The notes: a model not told the origin generated them from the letters alone. A stretch of DNA of 64,000 nucleotides from Rhyacophila brunnea (GCA_022495005.1 JAGYXB010001071.1:248001-312000); one strand, 5' to 3'. Positions 26,165 through 37,298 are shown, counted from the stretch's first letter. A program made the numbers and translations.

Positions 26165-27115
26165 TTGTATAGCGTATTATTAAAAAGTATCTTTGGTAAT
26201 GATAGGTTGATATATTAAACACATACTTATATAAGATAAAAAGATATAACGAACACTGTTTAAATATATGTAGATATAGTTTTATTCATTGAGTATATCC
26301 GTCAAAATGAAACCGGTCTTAGATTTATATAAATATAAACAAAACTATAACTAAACATTTAAAAATAGTATTTGTAGACATAGTCCAAGGCTATAGACAC
26401 ATAAGCAATCCTACTAGTAGTTTATAATGCACTGTACTATATCTCAGAATTTAAAAAAAATCACAAGTATACCATGTTGAAAACAAATAATTTTAAAATT
26501 AAATCTTTGTATAGTTGAATGAATTCTTGTAATAATTTTATAACCAATAAAAATCAAACGTAAATAAATATACGGGAAGTATGAATAACTCTTTTATTCA
26601 GCAAATAAAACTCAACATCATAAATACTTCACACGCAGAAATATATTTCCCGATGCTTTATTGGCCTCATAAAGATGCTCTCTTTGTTAAATTGAAAACA
26701 TTGATTGCATATCGTAAAGTTCAGTGAAAATTTTACGTTCCACTCTGTATATATAATTGAATGAAATTTACATATCAGTATACACTATTTTTAGTGATTT
26801 ATATATCAGTGAGAATTTTAAAATCCATGATTTCGAGATTAGTATTTCCAATACCAATCTCTATACAAATTCTGGTATTGGTGAATAAATTTGATATACA
26901 GTTTTTTTTTCTATGTTTGTACACTATCCTTATAAAGCTGTAACTACAAGCTTCATAAAAACATTTATTAATTGAATTAGATTGGTAAAATTAAATTTTA
27001 GAAATAATACAAGTTATATTGTATTTTATAGATTGTTTAATTAGTCGATAATGAGTTATGACACTTATGAGATTATTTATTACAACATATACATTATATT
27101 ATTACTTATGAGATT
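26165..27115. other. AT-rich stretch, nothing recognised
   Basis: Only a 60-codon hydrophobic frame (26761-26943) that looks composition-driven. No structured repeat was noticed. Confidence 0.4.
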
Positions 27116-27117
27116 AC

Positions 27118-27342
27118 CACCCACGGTGGCCGCGTGGCTTAAGCGTTGGACTATCACGCCGTGGGTCCCAGGTTCGAATCCTGGGTGTGGCAAGTACACA
27201 TATTGTTTTTCAATTTGTGTCTGTCAGGGTATGGACCTAATAGGTTGAGCAAGTGGCTGACATCCATTTATCGTAAAAAACAAAATCTGTTAATACAACC
27301 CTCTACTCTGTGGAGGCCCATATGATCATATTAGGATCGGAC
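27118..27342 (+). repeat. tRNA-derived SINE, family 1 (best plus-strand copy)
   Basis: The head runs from CCACCCACGGTGGCCGCGTG with A-box-like GTGGCTTAAGCGTTGG to a strong B box GGTTCGAATCC (about 27172-27182). The body contains CATATTGTTTTTCAATTTGT, GGACCTAATAGGTTGAGCAA and the TCTACTCTGTGGAGG word. It ends GGATCGGACAGGG. The Pol III promoter boxes lie inside the element, as expected for retroposition by a LINE. A 65-codon frame over the head is a shadow. Confidence 0.85.
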
Positions 27343-27639
27343 AGGGAACTCAGAAATAATGGGAACTGAAATACATAACGGGTAAGGTGATAGCAGGTAA
27401 CCGACTCGAGTAAAGAAGAATCCGGGTTAAACTTACACACGTGTCAGGAATACGTTTTACGTCGAATACTGAAAACTGCTCTCGGTTTATGCATTTACGC
27501 TCATTTAATGTTGGTGTATTACACTCACTATTGCACGTGCATAATGCGTACTTCATTTTCGTAGGACACTCACACATTCAAAACCCTGCATCAATATGCG
27601 GTGTATTGAATATAGCCTATCGGTATTCTATTTATTATC

Positions 27640-27682
27640 TGTTCTGTGGGATCGGACATGGTCGGAAAGAAAAAAAAAAGAA
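27640..27682 (+). repeat. Isolated 3' end of SINE family 1 with A-rich tail
   Basis: GGGATCGGACATGGTCGGAA followed by AGAAAAAAAAAG matches the 3' terminus of the family 1 copies and lies about 300 bases after the end of the full copy at 27118. It may be a 5'-truncated second insertion, or the displaced tail of the first copy after an intervening insertion. Confidence 0.55.
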
Positions 27683-27699
27683 CTCAGTTAGTACTTATT

Positions 27700-28540
27700 A
27701 TATTATTATCCTACAATTTTTAATCTGTCGTTCCTATCAGCATGGCAAAATTGACCAATGTATACGATATTTTAAATACATACAGATATATTAAAACTAT
27801 CGGCCGAGGATACTTGATGGAATTTGAATTTAAATTTTAATGTGTTTAAGTTTTGTACTATTCCATTCGACTCGTTTTTTTGTGAATTGCGACCCGATAC
27901 ACACTGATTAAATAATTTTTAATAAATTAATATAATAAAGTGTGTTTTGTATATTTTTCAGTTCACAAAATTAGTTTATTTCAGATTAAAATCCAATGAA
28001 AGTTAATCACTCATTATTCCAGAATTGTAGTATACCAATCCCGAAATTTCAAAATCGACGAATCACGCAAACTTCCGAGATCCCGGAATTCGGGGTTCCG
28101 AAATTCCAAACGAAGCGTATTATAATATATTTACAAATTGATACGATTTTTTACACATACATTTTTTTTTATATTTGCAAGTTTTCATTCTCACGAACGT
28201 TAAATATTGTAAAAAATCCTGAAGTATTTTTTTATCGCACCGTGTTGTATACTCAATGCATTTTAACACGTAACGTAATTTTTATACCAACGGCACCAAC
28301 TCATATCATCTGAAAAAATCTATGATTATTATGATACGATCATAGTTACTCTGCATGCTTATTAATTTTACTGTCATTTAGTTGCTAGGCAACAGACAAG
28401 ATCAACAACACGAACTTGTTAAATAGATGAGCAAAAAATATGCCTACTGTCAAAGGTTACCTAGCAGAAATCATATAGATAACATCCTACACACAGATGT
28501 ATGTAGCTAGCTAACTACGAGTAACAAACTATTACTATTA
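27700..28540. other. AT-rich stretch with one short repeat
   Basis: At 27800-27872 the minus strand carries GAATGGAATAGTACAAAACT, shared with 6855 and 60650. The 105-codon frame 27996-28313 is partly Pro/Ile-rich repeats of 'PKFQ' type and unrecognised. The X-box-like palindrome GTTGCTAGGCAAC lies at about 28381-28393. Confidence 0.35.
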
Positions 28541-28545
28541 TATTT

Positions 28546-28731
28546 GGCGGTCCTTGTAGTCCAGTACGTAAGGCGTTCGCCTTTCACCCGGGGGCTCTGG
28601 GTTTGATTGCCGATGAGGTAAAAATACATTTAGGTAAATTAATATGTATTTTTTTCAAGCCTGGGAGTTTTTTCCATTATAATTAAGCTTCTTAGCTTGT
28701 TGTTATGAACCAAAAAAAACAAACAAAAAAA
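28546..28731 (+). repeat. tRNA-derived SINE, family 2
   Basis: The head GGCGGTCCTTGTAGTCCAGT continues TACGTAAGGCG, with the anticodon-loop word CTTTCAC suggesting a Glu-type ancestor. The B box is GGGTTTGATTGCCGATGAGG. The body contains AAGCCTGGGAGTTTT, shared with the 42.5-kb copy and, as AAGCCTGGGTGTTT, with the 44.9-kb copy. It ends in an A-rich tail near 28715-28731. Confidence 0.8.
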
Positions 28732-28734
28732 TAG

Positions 28735-29085
28735 CTGTATTTCGTAATAGTTTTAAATTGATAATATGAAACTCTAATTATTTTTTCTTCAGAATATGTT
28801 TTTTTCTAAGATTTTATTAATCCATAATAATAATTGTACATCGGTGATTTAATCATAATACAATCTTTATACCTTGACGCTTTACAGGCGATATTGTTGA
28901 CTTTGTAAAACACCCAAAAAAGATCCAACAGAATATGATGCAGTACCTTAGTAATGAATGTCGTAGCATATTTTTAAGATAAATGTTTCAAAAAATATAA
29001 AACTAATGATTAACTTAACTATATATTTTAGAATTGGGTATTCATTTTATAAAAAATAGTTTTATAAAAATTAAAAACATTGTAA
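28735..29085. other. AT-rich stretch, nothing recognised
   Basis: Low-complexity AT sequence between a SINE and a LINE fragment. No frame or repeat was recognised. Confidence 0.4.
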
Positions 29086-29089
29086 ACGG

Positions 29090-29545
29090 CTTCGCCTCAT
29101 CAATTGCACTCAAATCAAATGGGTCAATAACTACTCTATTTCGGAGAACAAATAATGCCTATATTTGACGAGATTGCACGCACAAGAAAATTGACATTGC
29201 GCGTTTGTGCATCTAAATGTATCTTCAAAAATGACCTCCCACTGCGTCTGAAGAGTAACATCTTCAATCAATAATATTTACTTACTATCAGTACTAACGT
29301 ATGCATGTGAAATATGGACTATTAATATAAGATAAATCTAACAATTATGGCTAGCGCAATGTATTATGGAAATAGGCATAACCCTTTATAACACGGAAGA
29401 GCCACAACTTAATGAAATGACAATAATCCGTACGTGTTGAATACACTAAACGACCGATCTTAAAATACTTTGGATTGACGAATTCATCATGTTCGGCAAA
29501 AATACGTGGCAGATAAGAATTATTAACTGAAAAGACCCAACTGCT
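29090..29545 (+). pseudogene. Decayed RTE-like LINE, C-terminal part
   Basis: In three plus-strand frames there are segments typical of the region after the RT core in RTE-like LINE proteins. DEIARTRKLTL begins near 29167, NDLPLRLKSNIFNQ spans 29230-29271 and is followed by a stop, and LTYACEIWTI follows about 20 bases later in another frame. Near 29335 come LWLAQCIMEI and, later, a 'FGKNTWQIRIINWKDP' stretch resembling the usual 'W.GHVARM....W...W.P' end. Several frameshifts and stops are present, and the palm-domain motifs are absent. The order of these blocks is what supports the call. The minus-strand frame 29351-29548 is a shadow. Confidence 0.55.
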
Positions 29546-29549
29546 CATA

Positions 29550-30240
29550 CATAATTAATTGCAGAGTTTTTTGTATTATTAAATAAATTAAAACGATTCA
29601 CTTGAGTAGATCATTTATTAATTATGTGTATATTTTTTAACAAACTCATAGTATATCAAAGAAATTTGTTAGTAAATAAAAATATTTAATTGTATAACAC
29701 GGATGAGAACAGAATGGTATATTGGTAAAATTACTGCAAACCATCTAATATTGCTCATTATTTATTATTTTAATATAATTTTTAATGCTATATAACTAGA
29801 GACTATTAAATATATTTTAATGCAATAATTTTAATGTATTTCGATTAAAAAATCTTATAATTATTAGTTTAAGTTTATCGTAATAATTTATGACCACCGA
29901 ACTAATGTATTAAGGTTTAAACTGATAATGAGTATGATATTGTGCTAAGTCCTGTTCCATAATAAATGGCAATCACTCCTCGTATTCATTATATAAAAAA
30001 GGATAAATAAATGTAATAAAAAATAAATTATTAAGTAACTATACTCTAAACTTACAACATTTATCAAATTTCATCATCTAAACAGCTGGACTAAATTTTA
30101 ACGTTTTAAAAAGTTGTCATTAATAATTATTTCAAATAATAGCGGTAATTAAAGTTGTGTAATATTAGTAATGCTTTTAATATAAGACATAGGTGCAGCA
30201 ATTTATTACAGTTTAAGCATGATAGATCAACATGGTGATA
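29550..30240. other. AT-rich stretch, nothing recognised
   Basis: No frames or repeats were identified. It leads into the hAT-like element. Confidence 0.4.
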
Positions 30241-30248
30241 GTTATTAC

Positions 30249-31195
30249 TAGGGCTTCCAAACTAGGGTTACCGAAACCGGTTAACCGGGTTATCACTAGT
30301 TTTTAAAGTAAACTAAAACTGAGTACTTTTAAACGGTTAACCGATCGATCAAACTCTTAGTAAGTAATAGACGAAAAAGATAACAATGAAGATTTTAAAA
30401 ATAAAATTTTAGCAATGGAGCAATGGGCGTGGGAAATGACAAAAATAAAGTTGTACCTGAATTACTGTACCACCGATTAATAACGTATTACTGCTTATTA
30501 TTATTGTCTTTGTCAAGTGGGTAGATACTTTTTCGAGGAAAACAATAATATAACAGTTATTTTTGGAGATGTTATGCATGGGTGTGCGTATGCTAATTTC
30601 AATATCCCTTAAGCTATTGACTTCTGAAAAACTGTTGTTTAAATTGTATATCCTGTATATATAAGTATCAATAATAATATTATGTTTTAATCGGTTTGTA
30701 TACTATGCATTAAAAGTAATTTAAAATTGATTTTATCTGTATTAATAACATTTTACGACATGTTTCATTATAAATATATTTTACTAATAAAATTACTATG
30801 TATAATTCACATACCTACTAGGTATATCATATTTTTTGGCAACTATAAATAATATTTAGATTAAAAATATTCAACCAAACATATATTATTACCCACGTTG
30901 GCCTAGTTTCTGTGGTGGCTATCTTTATATAAATAAGAAGCCGTAGATCGCGAGTTTTAACCCTCGGCTAATCAAAACAAGTTTTTGAATGTGTACTCGA
31001 TGCAGTGCATAGACAATATTTTACAATTACCACGTAAAAAATGTTAATATAACATATATTCTATAGAGGCATTCTTAACTTAAGAGCAAACATGGTAATT
31101 ACTTTTTTTTAAATGTAATAGTAAATTTGAGAGTTTTAACCGGTTATCTAAAAAATACCGATTACTGAATAATTTCCGAGTAATTGGAAGCCCTA
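30249..31195. mobile_element. Nonautonomous hAT-like element, 947 bp
   Basis: The ends are inverted: TAGGGCTTCCAA on the left and TTGGAAGCCCTA on the right. They are flanked by GTTATTAC (30241-30248) and ATTATCAC (31196-31203), an imperfect 8-bp duplication (6 of 8), as in hAT elements. Subterminal AACCGGTTA-type words occur at both ends (30279-30287, 30339-30346, 31138-31146), as expected of transposase-binding repeats. There is no transposase frame. A tRNA-like remnant lies inside at 30893-30975, probably a nested SINE. Confidence 0.75.
30893..30975 (+). repeat. tRNA-like SINE remnant nested in the hAT-like element
   Basis: CCACGTTGGCCTAGTTTCTG has an A-box-like layout. About 45 bases later GATCGCGAGTTTTAACCCTC resembles a decayed B box. 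The body beyond is not alignable to families 1 or 2. This may be a third SINE family. Confidence 0.4.
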
Positions 31196-31199
31196 ATTA

Positions 31200-31670
31200 T
31201 CACTCTAGAACCAAAAGCAATTTGTTAAGGCCTCGTGTATTGGTTAATTTATCACACTGGTAGTGATATTCAGATAAAGTTACTTAGCATTCTTCGATCG
31301 ACAATACACGAGCATTATAATATAGCCGCGAGTACGTGTATGTGAAAAAAAATGCCTTTTGATTTTCCCACGCCAGTCTTTTGTTGATGGGCTCTCTTTC
31401 AATCACCTTCATTAGATGGAAAGCAATTCGTAATAATGTGAAAATTTAAGTTTGGTACTGGACAATGAATAATTTATGTAAAAGCTATTTAACCTGCATG
31501 TAATTAATAAATCATTATACATAGTTTTTGACTTCGAATTTCTCTATTGCCAGCATATTAATTTATTGCAAAAGAATATTTAAATATTCAAACATTGTTT
31601 ATACATTTTACAGCAATTTATTGTCATTTCTTTTCTATTTTAATTTTAATTATCACAATGGTATTTAACA
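31200..31670. other. AT-rich stretch, nothing recognised
   Basis: Nothing could be assigned between the hAT-like element and the tRNA-like/TIR cluster. Confidence 0.4.
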
Positions 31671-31675
31671 CAGTT

Positions 31676-31900
31676 ACATAATTTTGAAAACACTTCTGAG
31701 AAAATATATTATATTATAACCAATAGAAAAATCTTTGTTTCGACACTCCTCAGGAATTGAACCTTCATCTCTCGGGTATCGTGTCCACGCACATCAACCA
31801 CTATTACTAAAGGAGTCATACTTAATTGCGACAAATTTTAACTAATGGCTTTTAATACCCACTGAAGCGCTTTCCAAATTGAGCTACTATTGGCGATCGG
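31676..31900 (-). mobile_element. tRNA-like/TIR element, copy E
   Basis: The left inner arm (ACATAATTTTGAAAACACTT) continues with ACCAATAGAAAAATC. It is followed on the minus strand by a tRNA-like unit with B box GGTTCAATTCC (about 31754-31764) and then the distal half-tRNA (GAAGCGCTTTCCAAATTGAG, 31864-31883, then GGCGATCGG). This order is identical to copy G. The right arm is missing at the expected place, but the bare hairpin copy F begins about 110 bases later. Confidence 0.7.
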
Positions 31901-32008
31901 TTTTTGTATTTTAAATCAAAGTAGGTATTACTTTAATTACTAACCGACGTCACGGATCACTCCAAGATATTTAATTTTAACTTACTTGAACTTGACAATA
32001 ATTTTTAA

Positions 32009-32170
32009 TTAACTATTTTTTATTCAACGAATAATTCACAAGATTTAAGAATATAACATTCTAATTATTGAACATAGTTAGTTTTTTTCAAAATTATGTA
32101 TGTTCAATAATTAGAATGTTACATTCTTAAATCTTGTGAATTATTCGTTGAATAAAAAAAAGAGTTAATT
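32009..32170. mobile_element. tRNA-like/TIR element, copy F: bare hairpin of the two arms
   Basis: The left arm 32011-32074 (ATTCAACGAATAATTCACAA, then TAATTATTGAACATA) and the right arm 32098-32165 (ATGTATGTTCAATAATTAG, then TTGTGAATTATTCGTTGAAT) are near-perfect inverted copies of ~65 bp separated by about 23 bases. No tRNA-like core lies between them. The flanks read TTAATT on the left and AATTA on the right, so a short AT-rich TSD is possible but not provable. It looks like a deletion derivative of the full element, equivalent to a foldback MITE. Confidence 0.8.
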
Positions 32171-32174
32171 ACAA

Positions 32175-32550
32175 TGGTATTTATTTCATAAGTATTGCTA
32201 TATTTTAATAATCGGATTTAATTTCCAAAATTTAAATATTAAAAAAGTGAAGCGTATAGTGGTGGACACTCATAGAAGGATATTTTTACGTGGAATATTT
32301 GTTACCCACTATATTGGGTCCTTGTCCTTGCAATTGATCAAATACATATTTTTATAAAAACGTGTATTTCTTGTCGTGGGATTGAACCCGAAACAGCTAA
32401 ATAAACGATCGTTCAACCGGGCCAATATGGGTACCTACTGCCGCACAAACCAACATCAAGTAATATTTATATATTTTCAAACTCAATAAACTCAAACTTT
32501 TATTAACAAAAAATTAGAACTAGGATAATAGTATGGATATTTTTAGTTTT
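32175..32550. other. AT-rich stretch between tRNA-like/TIR copies
   Basis: It includes TCGTGGGATTGAACCCGAAA (about 32375-32394), which resembles a minus-strand B box, so a decayed tRNA-like unit may lie around 32370-32450. I could not define ends. Confidence 0.3.
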
Positions 32551-32552
32551 AA

Positions 32553-32630
32553 TTAAACTATTTTTAATTCAATGAATAAGTCATTAGATTTAAGATTCGT
32601 TATTGGATATACATTATTAATGAAATGAGT
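32553..32630 (+). repeat. Solo outer arm of the tRNA-like/TIR family
   Basis: AACTATTTTTAATTCAATGA followed by ATAAGTCATTAGATTTAAGA aligns to the left outer arm of copies A and F. It has no partner arm or core nearby. Confidence 0.55.
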
Positions 32631-32849
32631 CAGAACAACGCCGGTCTTGAGTTTAATATAATAATATTATGGAATATGTACTAATAAAACTTATAAATAT
32701 ACATTTATTTATATATAATATATATCATATATTTTAATACTTTCAACGAAATGGGGGTTTATACGTAAACATATTATACGTAAAGGGTTATCAAATTAGT
32801 ACTTTAGATTTTTAAAACGTCATTGGCAAATTATACAGAGTTATACAAT

Positions 32850-33690
32850 GTATAGATATTGTTAAACATTATTATAACAATAATGAATCTATTCGGGCTA
32901 TACTTCAGGCACTCGCACACGGGCAATCGATCTATAAAGCTTACTATTCGTAATTTAATTAAAAAATTCGAGTCACATGGTAATTTTTATGATATCTAGC
33001 TCGTCAAAAATAAACGTACTATTGAAAATATCGATGATGAGATTCAAAGTGTGGATACAAATCCTGAAAAAACAATTATACGTGATTTTCAAGAACTTGG
33101 AATATTCTTAATTAAGATTTACATTTAAAATCGTATTTAATTTCGTTAAATTAATAAAATGTCTAAATTTTGCTAATTGGGTTTTAGAACGGCCCATTTT
33201 TTCATGAAAAAAATATCTTCAACGATTAAGCTCATTTTTGGTTAAATGGCTTCATAAATAAGCACAATTATTATCGCATTTTGCACCCACATGCTATTTT
33301 TGAAACACCCTTACATCCCCAAAAATTAACTGTTTGGTATGGTTTATGATCTGGAGGTGTAATTGGATCATATTTTTTTTATATTATTAAGAAAATAGCA
33401 ATGCAGTTACTGTCAATGAAGAACGATACTGTAACATCATAACGTATTTTTTCTGGCATGAATTAGATGATTTTAATCTGGACGATGAATGTGGTTCCAA
33501 CAAGTTGCAACTAGCCATACAGCTTGTGATAAAATCAACTTATTGAAAATTGTATTAAACATATATATATCTTATTTAATAACCATATATATCCCACAAT
33601 TCACAACTAATTGTCTTAAGCTGACAAAAAGATTTGGTAAGGCTTTTTTTACTATATTTTTCTGTATTATTCAATAATATGTTAGAATAA
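32850..33690 (+). pseudogene. Tc1/mariner-superfamily transposase pseudogene
   Basis: Fragments in shifted frames follow the order of a mariner-type transposase. The N-terminal DNA-binding part reads NNESIRAILQALAHGQS (about 32877-32930), TIRNLIKKFESHG and IIRDFQELGI. The catalytic part reads AHFWLNGFINKHN (about 33230), ETPLHPQKLTVWYGL, GGVIGSYFF and WFQQVATSHTA (about 33490). The usual D-E-A-H-F word has a stop at its Glu codon (33227-33229). In QQDGATSHTA the DG is lost, removing the second catalytic Asp. The final 'D.TP.D.FLWG' block is absent. With frameshifts and stops it cannot encode an active enzyme. No terminal inverted repeats were identified. The frame 33489-33677 is part of this remnant. 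Confidence 0.8.
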
Positions 33691-33694
33691 AATG

Positions 33695-34600
33695 CACTGA
33701 TGTAACTCATCTAAATGACTGTTTCATATTTAAAAAAAAATACATTAAGCTTAAAATATTCAAAATTATAAGAGATATGTTATATACGTGTTATTAAATT
33801 ATATACATTGTGAAATAATATAGTAATACACAAATATTGTTTTTTTATAATAGCATAGTGATAAGATAAGTTTTAAAAGTTTATGAATCTAACGATTTTA
33901 ACTTTTATTTTGTAGAAAAATATTAGGATAGTCAAAAATAAATAATAATTTACAAATAAAATTTAAATAAATATTCAAGGCAGATTTCTTTTTTCCATTT
34001 TGAGATAATTTCTATTGTAACATTTAAAGATGATTTAAATATTTCATTAAATAATAGTCAATTTTTAATTACTTTTTAATTTATTTAAATTATAAAAATA
34101 TTAATGAAGTACGCGTTTAAACATAGTCCATCAACTGGAGCCGATTTTTCTATTCCAATAAGCGTTCATGTGAAGTCAAAAGTGAAAGACGATTAACATT
34201 TTTTAAACAATTTTGTCAATCAATCACAAAGTCAACATTTGACACCGAGGAATTTTTATTGTTAATAATTTGACGCGGTGTCGAGATCACGCTACCGGTA
34301 TTACAAGCACTTTATGTCAAATGACAGCTAAGTACTAAGAAATTAATTCGCTTTCTAGCGGACATGAGATGCAAAAAATGGGCGGATTTGATCTCATGGA
34401 AATCCAATGCGATATTTAAAATTAAATTTATAGTATAAAAAGATATGCTAACATCTTCGATATTTTTTGTCAGGTTTTTGTCAGGTTTCTATGTATGTCT
34501 GGTTTTTAATTACGTTTTTATGAACAACTTTTTCTTATTTCCCGTATAGGTATATAGAGACTTTAAATTTGGTACGCAGGCTCTCAAGCAACGACATATT
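33695..34600. other. AT-rich stretch, nothing recognised
   Basis: No frames above 60 codons and no matched repeat ends were seen. The mariner right end may lie at the start of this interval but was not identified. Confidence 0.4.
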
Positions 34601-34603
34601 ATA

Positions 34604-35265
34604 TACATAATTTTGAAAACACTTCTGAAAAAATATATAACCAATAGTAGAAAAAAATATAATTACAAAATAAAAAGAACTTTTTATATACAACGTTTTT
34701 AAATTTTCTGTTGAATCATATAAACTTGACTTAACTAGCTTAAACGATCAAAAAAAAATGTGCTTGATAGAAATAATACTGAAATGTCATTTTGACATGT
34801 CATATTGATTTCCATAATAACGCACGTATATACTCGTATTAATAATGGTGTCGAAATTCTAAAAGTTTCAAATGTCTAGCTAGTCGGGAAGTTAGTTAAA
34901 AATCGATTGCAAGATTTTTACCGGACAAAGAACCACCGGACAAATAAGAACACGAGTTAAGAAAAACGTTGTAAAATACTTACACCTAGCAGGAATTGAA
35001 CCTGCATCCCTCGGGTTTCGCGCACATGCACATATAACACCATGCTATAAATAGGTATTATACTGAATTGCGACTAATTTTATCTAATGACTCTTAATAC
35101 TCTCTGAAGCGCTTTCCAAATTGAGTTACCATTGGCGATCGAAAAAGATTTTTTTTATTGGTTATATATTTTTTGATAAGTGTTTTCAAAATTATGTATG
35201 TTCAATAATTAGCATGTTACATTCTTAAATCTTGTGAATTATTCGTTGAATAAAAAAATAATTAA
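34604..35265 (-). mobile_element. tRNA-like/TIR element, copy G, interrupted by a 'CGTTGTA' element
   Basis: Inner left arm: 34604-34658 (ATACATAATTTTGAAAACAC, then ACCAATAG). Then comes the insertion (34659-34977). The core resumes with a minus-strand tRNA-like unit, B box GGTTCAATTCC at about 34991-35001 and A-box-like TATAGCATGGTGTTA at about 35038-35052. The distal half-tRNA follows at 35106-35140 (GCGCTTTCCAAATTGAGTTA). The right arm, 35145-35262, includes ATTGGTTATATATTTTT, TGTTTTCAAAATTATGTATG, TTCTTAAATCTTGTGAATTA and TTCGTTGAATAAAAAAATA. With the insert removed it is the most complete copy of the family apart from the missing left outer arm. Confidence 0.8.
34659..34977 (+). mobile_element. 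Nonautonomous element 'CGTTGTA', copy 3, inside copy G
   Basis: It matches copies 1, 2 and 4 at both ends (ATAATTACAAAATAAAAAG ... ACGTTGTAAAAT), with an internal deletion of about 120 bases between GGTGTCGAAA and TTCTAAAAGTTTC. It lies between the left arm and the tRNA-like core of copy G. Copy 4 appears to lie in the same relative place in another copy of that family. Confidence 0.8.
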
Positions 35266-35269
35266 TTAA

Positions 35270-35515
35270 ATGATACAATATATTTTTTTTTAAATGGGGG
35301 TGGCCTGGAACGCCAAAGTAAAAAAAATGCAAAACTAACTTTTAGTTAATGAATAAAATTTAAAATATATATGTAGATATCGTCTCTAAACTTTTAGAGA
35401 GAATGGACAAATCATGCAATTTTTGGTAACTAAAATAAATATCTGATACTGATATATATTACTTTGTGATACTCGTATCATATGACTTATCTGCATGAAA
35501 ATATACAAAAAAATA
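35270..35515. other. Spacer between two tRNA-like/TIR copies
   Basis: AT-rich sequence with no assigned content. The 79-codon minus frame at 35386-35625 crosses into copy H and is not considered a gene. Confidence 0.4.
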
Positions 35516-35517
35516 TT

Positions 35518-35735
35518 CCATACATAATTTAGAATAACATATTTACTAGAAAGAAAAAAGCTTGAGCACATGGGCGCGAATCCCGAGCACGGGTTCAAAT
35601 CCCGCAAGGCGTCGTATTTTTCCAAAAAGAATTTTTCTAGTGGTTATATATTTCTATGAGGTGTTTTAAAATTATAAATGTCTAATAAAGACTGTTAAAT
35701 TCTTAAATTCGGTGAATTATAAGTTGAATAAAAAT
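35518..35735 (+). mobile_element. tRNA-like/TIR element, copy H
   Basis: A degenerate left inner arm (CATACATAATTTAGAATAAC) is followed by a plus-strand tRNA-like unit with B box GGTTCAAATCCCGC (about 35594-35607) and CGCGAATCCCGAG before it. The right arm then carries TAGTGGTTATATATTTCTAT, GAGGTGTTTTAAAATTATAA and GTGAATTATAAGTTGAATAA. Core orientation is opposite to copy G, 250 bases upstream. The arms are more diverged than in F or G, suggesting an older insertion. Confidence 0.65.
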
Positions 35736-35739
35736 AAAT

Positions 35740-37055
35740 GTTCGCTTGTATTAGCACTTGTAAAATGATTTTTTATTTTTGATATATACGTATATTTTAA
35801 ATTGAAATGTAAACTGCAAACACAACAAAATTTACGTTCATGTTATGTTACTTTCAATTACTTACGATTCACGAAGATGTTTATAATGCATTTTCGATTA
35901 TATCCAACGAATGCTTTTTTACAAAAACAATTTATTTATTGCACGCGATATGTTGTATTTTATTGTTTATATTCAGTGAAAGTTGTAAATAAACCATTTG
36001 CAAAAAAGGTACCTACTTGATCTTGGTGGAAATAATTTTTAAATTTCCGGTTTCATTTCGTATATAACCACAGACAGCGGTTAGGTACAAAAAATACCAA
36101 TAGTTTGTATCTTATTATACCCACGTACAAATACTTAAGACATATTTAAATAAAAATTAAATTCATCGAATAATATAAAATTTACAGAGGATAGAATTAT
36201 ATATCAATGGTATGCCAATTTTGTCAAATTATATATTTATTATTATACGTTTTTTAATAGTACACAGTGTTATTTATATATAATAACATAATAATCAATT
36301 AATTATAAAAACTTCCAGTGTATTACATCTTATTTTAGTAAGATATTTCTACCTTCAAGATAAAGTATATAGTCATCGCATCGGACCAATAAACGCTCTA
36401 TGAATATGAGCCTCCCATTACCTGTTATGTAAATAATTTAAGTTGTAATTAATAATTATTAACCCTAGTTTTTAAAAAAATGAAAGTTTACTGTAATGAA
36501 TTGTCATAATAATTATAAAAATTAAACTAGAGCTTTCTGTATTTTTTTTTATTTAAATAAACATATTGTATGCAAAAAAAATCGTACTGTTCATATTGTT
36601 AAGCTCTTTGAAGCATTTCATAACCTACCTGCATTTATTGAATGTAATAAGGTAGACTTTTACGTAATACTGTGCCAACGCAAAATAAAAACCTTTCGAA
36701 TTTTGCACCCAACTATAAATACAATACAAACAATGAGTATTTAAATTTTTAGACATAAGAATGACCTTATAGTCGATTTGAATGCAACTGTGCCAATTTA
36801 CTTTTCTCGAAAAACAATCAGCATCTACCTACGTGTTTTAATAAGCCGTGCTTAATTATTAATGAAATGAAACACTTTGATAGGTTGCACAGGAAAAAGT
36901 TTTTGAAAGAAGGAGAGTCATTAAATTATTGTTTACTATAGATGTTACTTATTAAAAATGTTGTTTTAATAGATTGATAGAATAAGCGCTGCAGGCGAAA
37001 TAATTTCGGTTACATAAAATGTGCATTAATTAAAATAAAACACAATATGTATGTG
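35740..37055. other. AT-rich stretch, nothing recognised
   Basis: A 72-codon frame at 35802-36020 lacks any known motif. No inverted repeats stood out. Confidence 0.4.
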
Positions 37056-37058
37056 GTA

Positions 37059-37298
37059 CTTTTCCGACCATGTCCGATCCTAATAGGATCATATGGACCT
37101 CCACAGAGTAGAGGTTTGTATTAACAGATTTTGTTTTTACGAGAAATGGATGTCAGCCATTTGCTCAACCTATTAGGTCCATACCCTGACTCACACACAA
37201 ATTAAAAAACAATATGTATACTTATCACTCTCAGGATTCGATCCTGAGACCCATGGCGTGATAGTCCAATGCTTAAGCCACGTGGCCACCGTGGGTGT
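37059..37298 (-). repeat. tRNA-derived SINE, family 1, full-length
   Basis: A full minus-strand copy. The head is CCCACGGTGGCCACGTGGCT, B box GGATCGAATCC, then a body collinear with the 27118 copy including GGACCTAATAGGTTGAGCAA. The CTACTCTGTGGAGG palindrome half and 3' end GGACATGGTCGGAAAAG are intact. The near identity to 27118 suggests relatively recent activity of the family. Confidence 0.85.

Noticed and set aside
27118..27345. Coding frame over SINE head (65 codons)
   Set aside because: It is the translation of a tRNA-like sequence found in at least four copies.
28381..28393. Functional X-box (RFX site) GTTGCTAGGCAAC
   Set aside because: A single 13-base palindrome without a nearby gene or conservation; expected occasionally by chance, and a similar word occurs inside a repeat at 9337.
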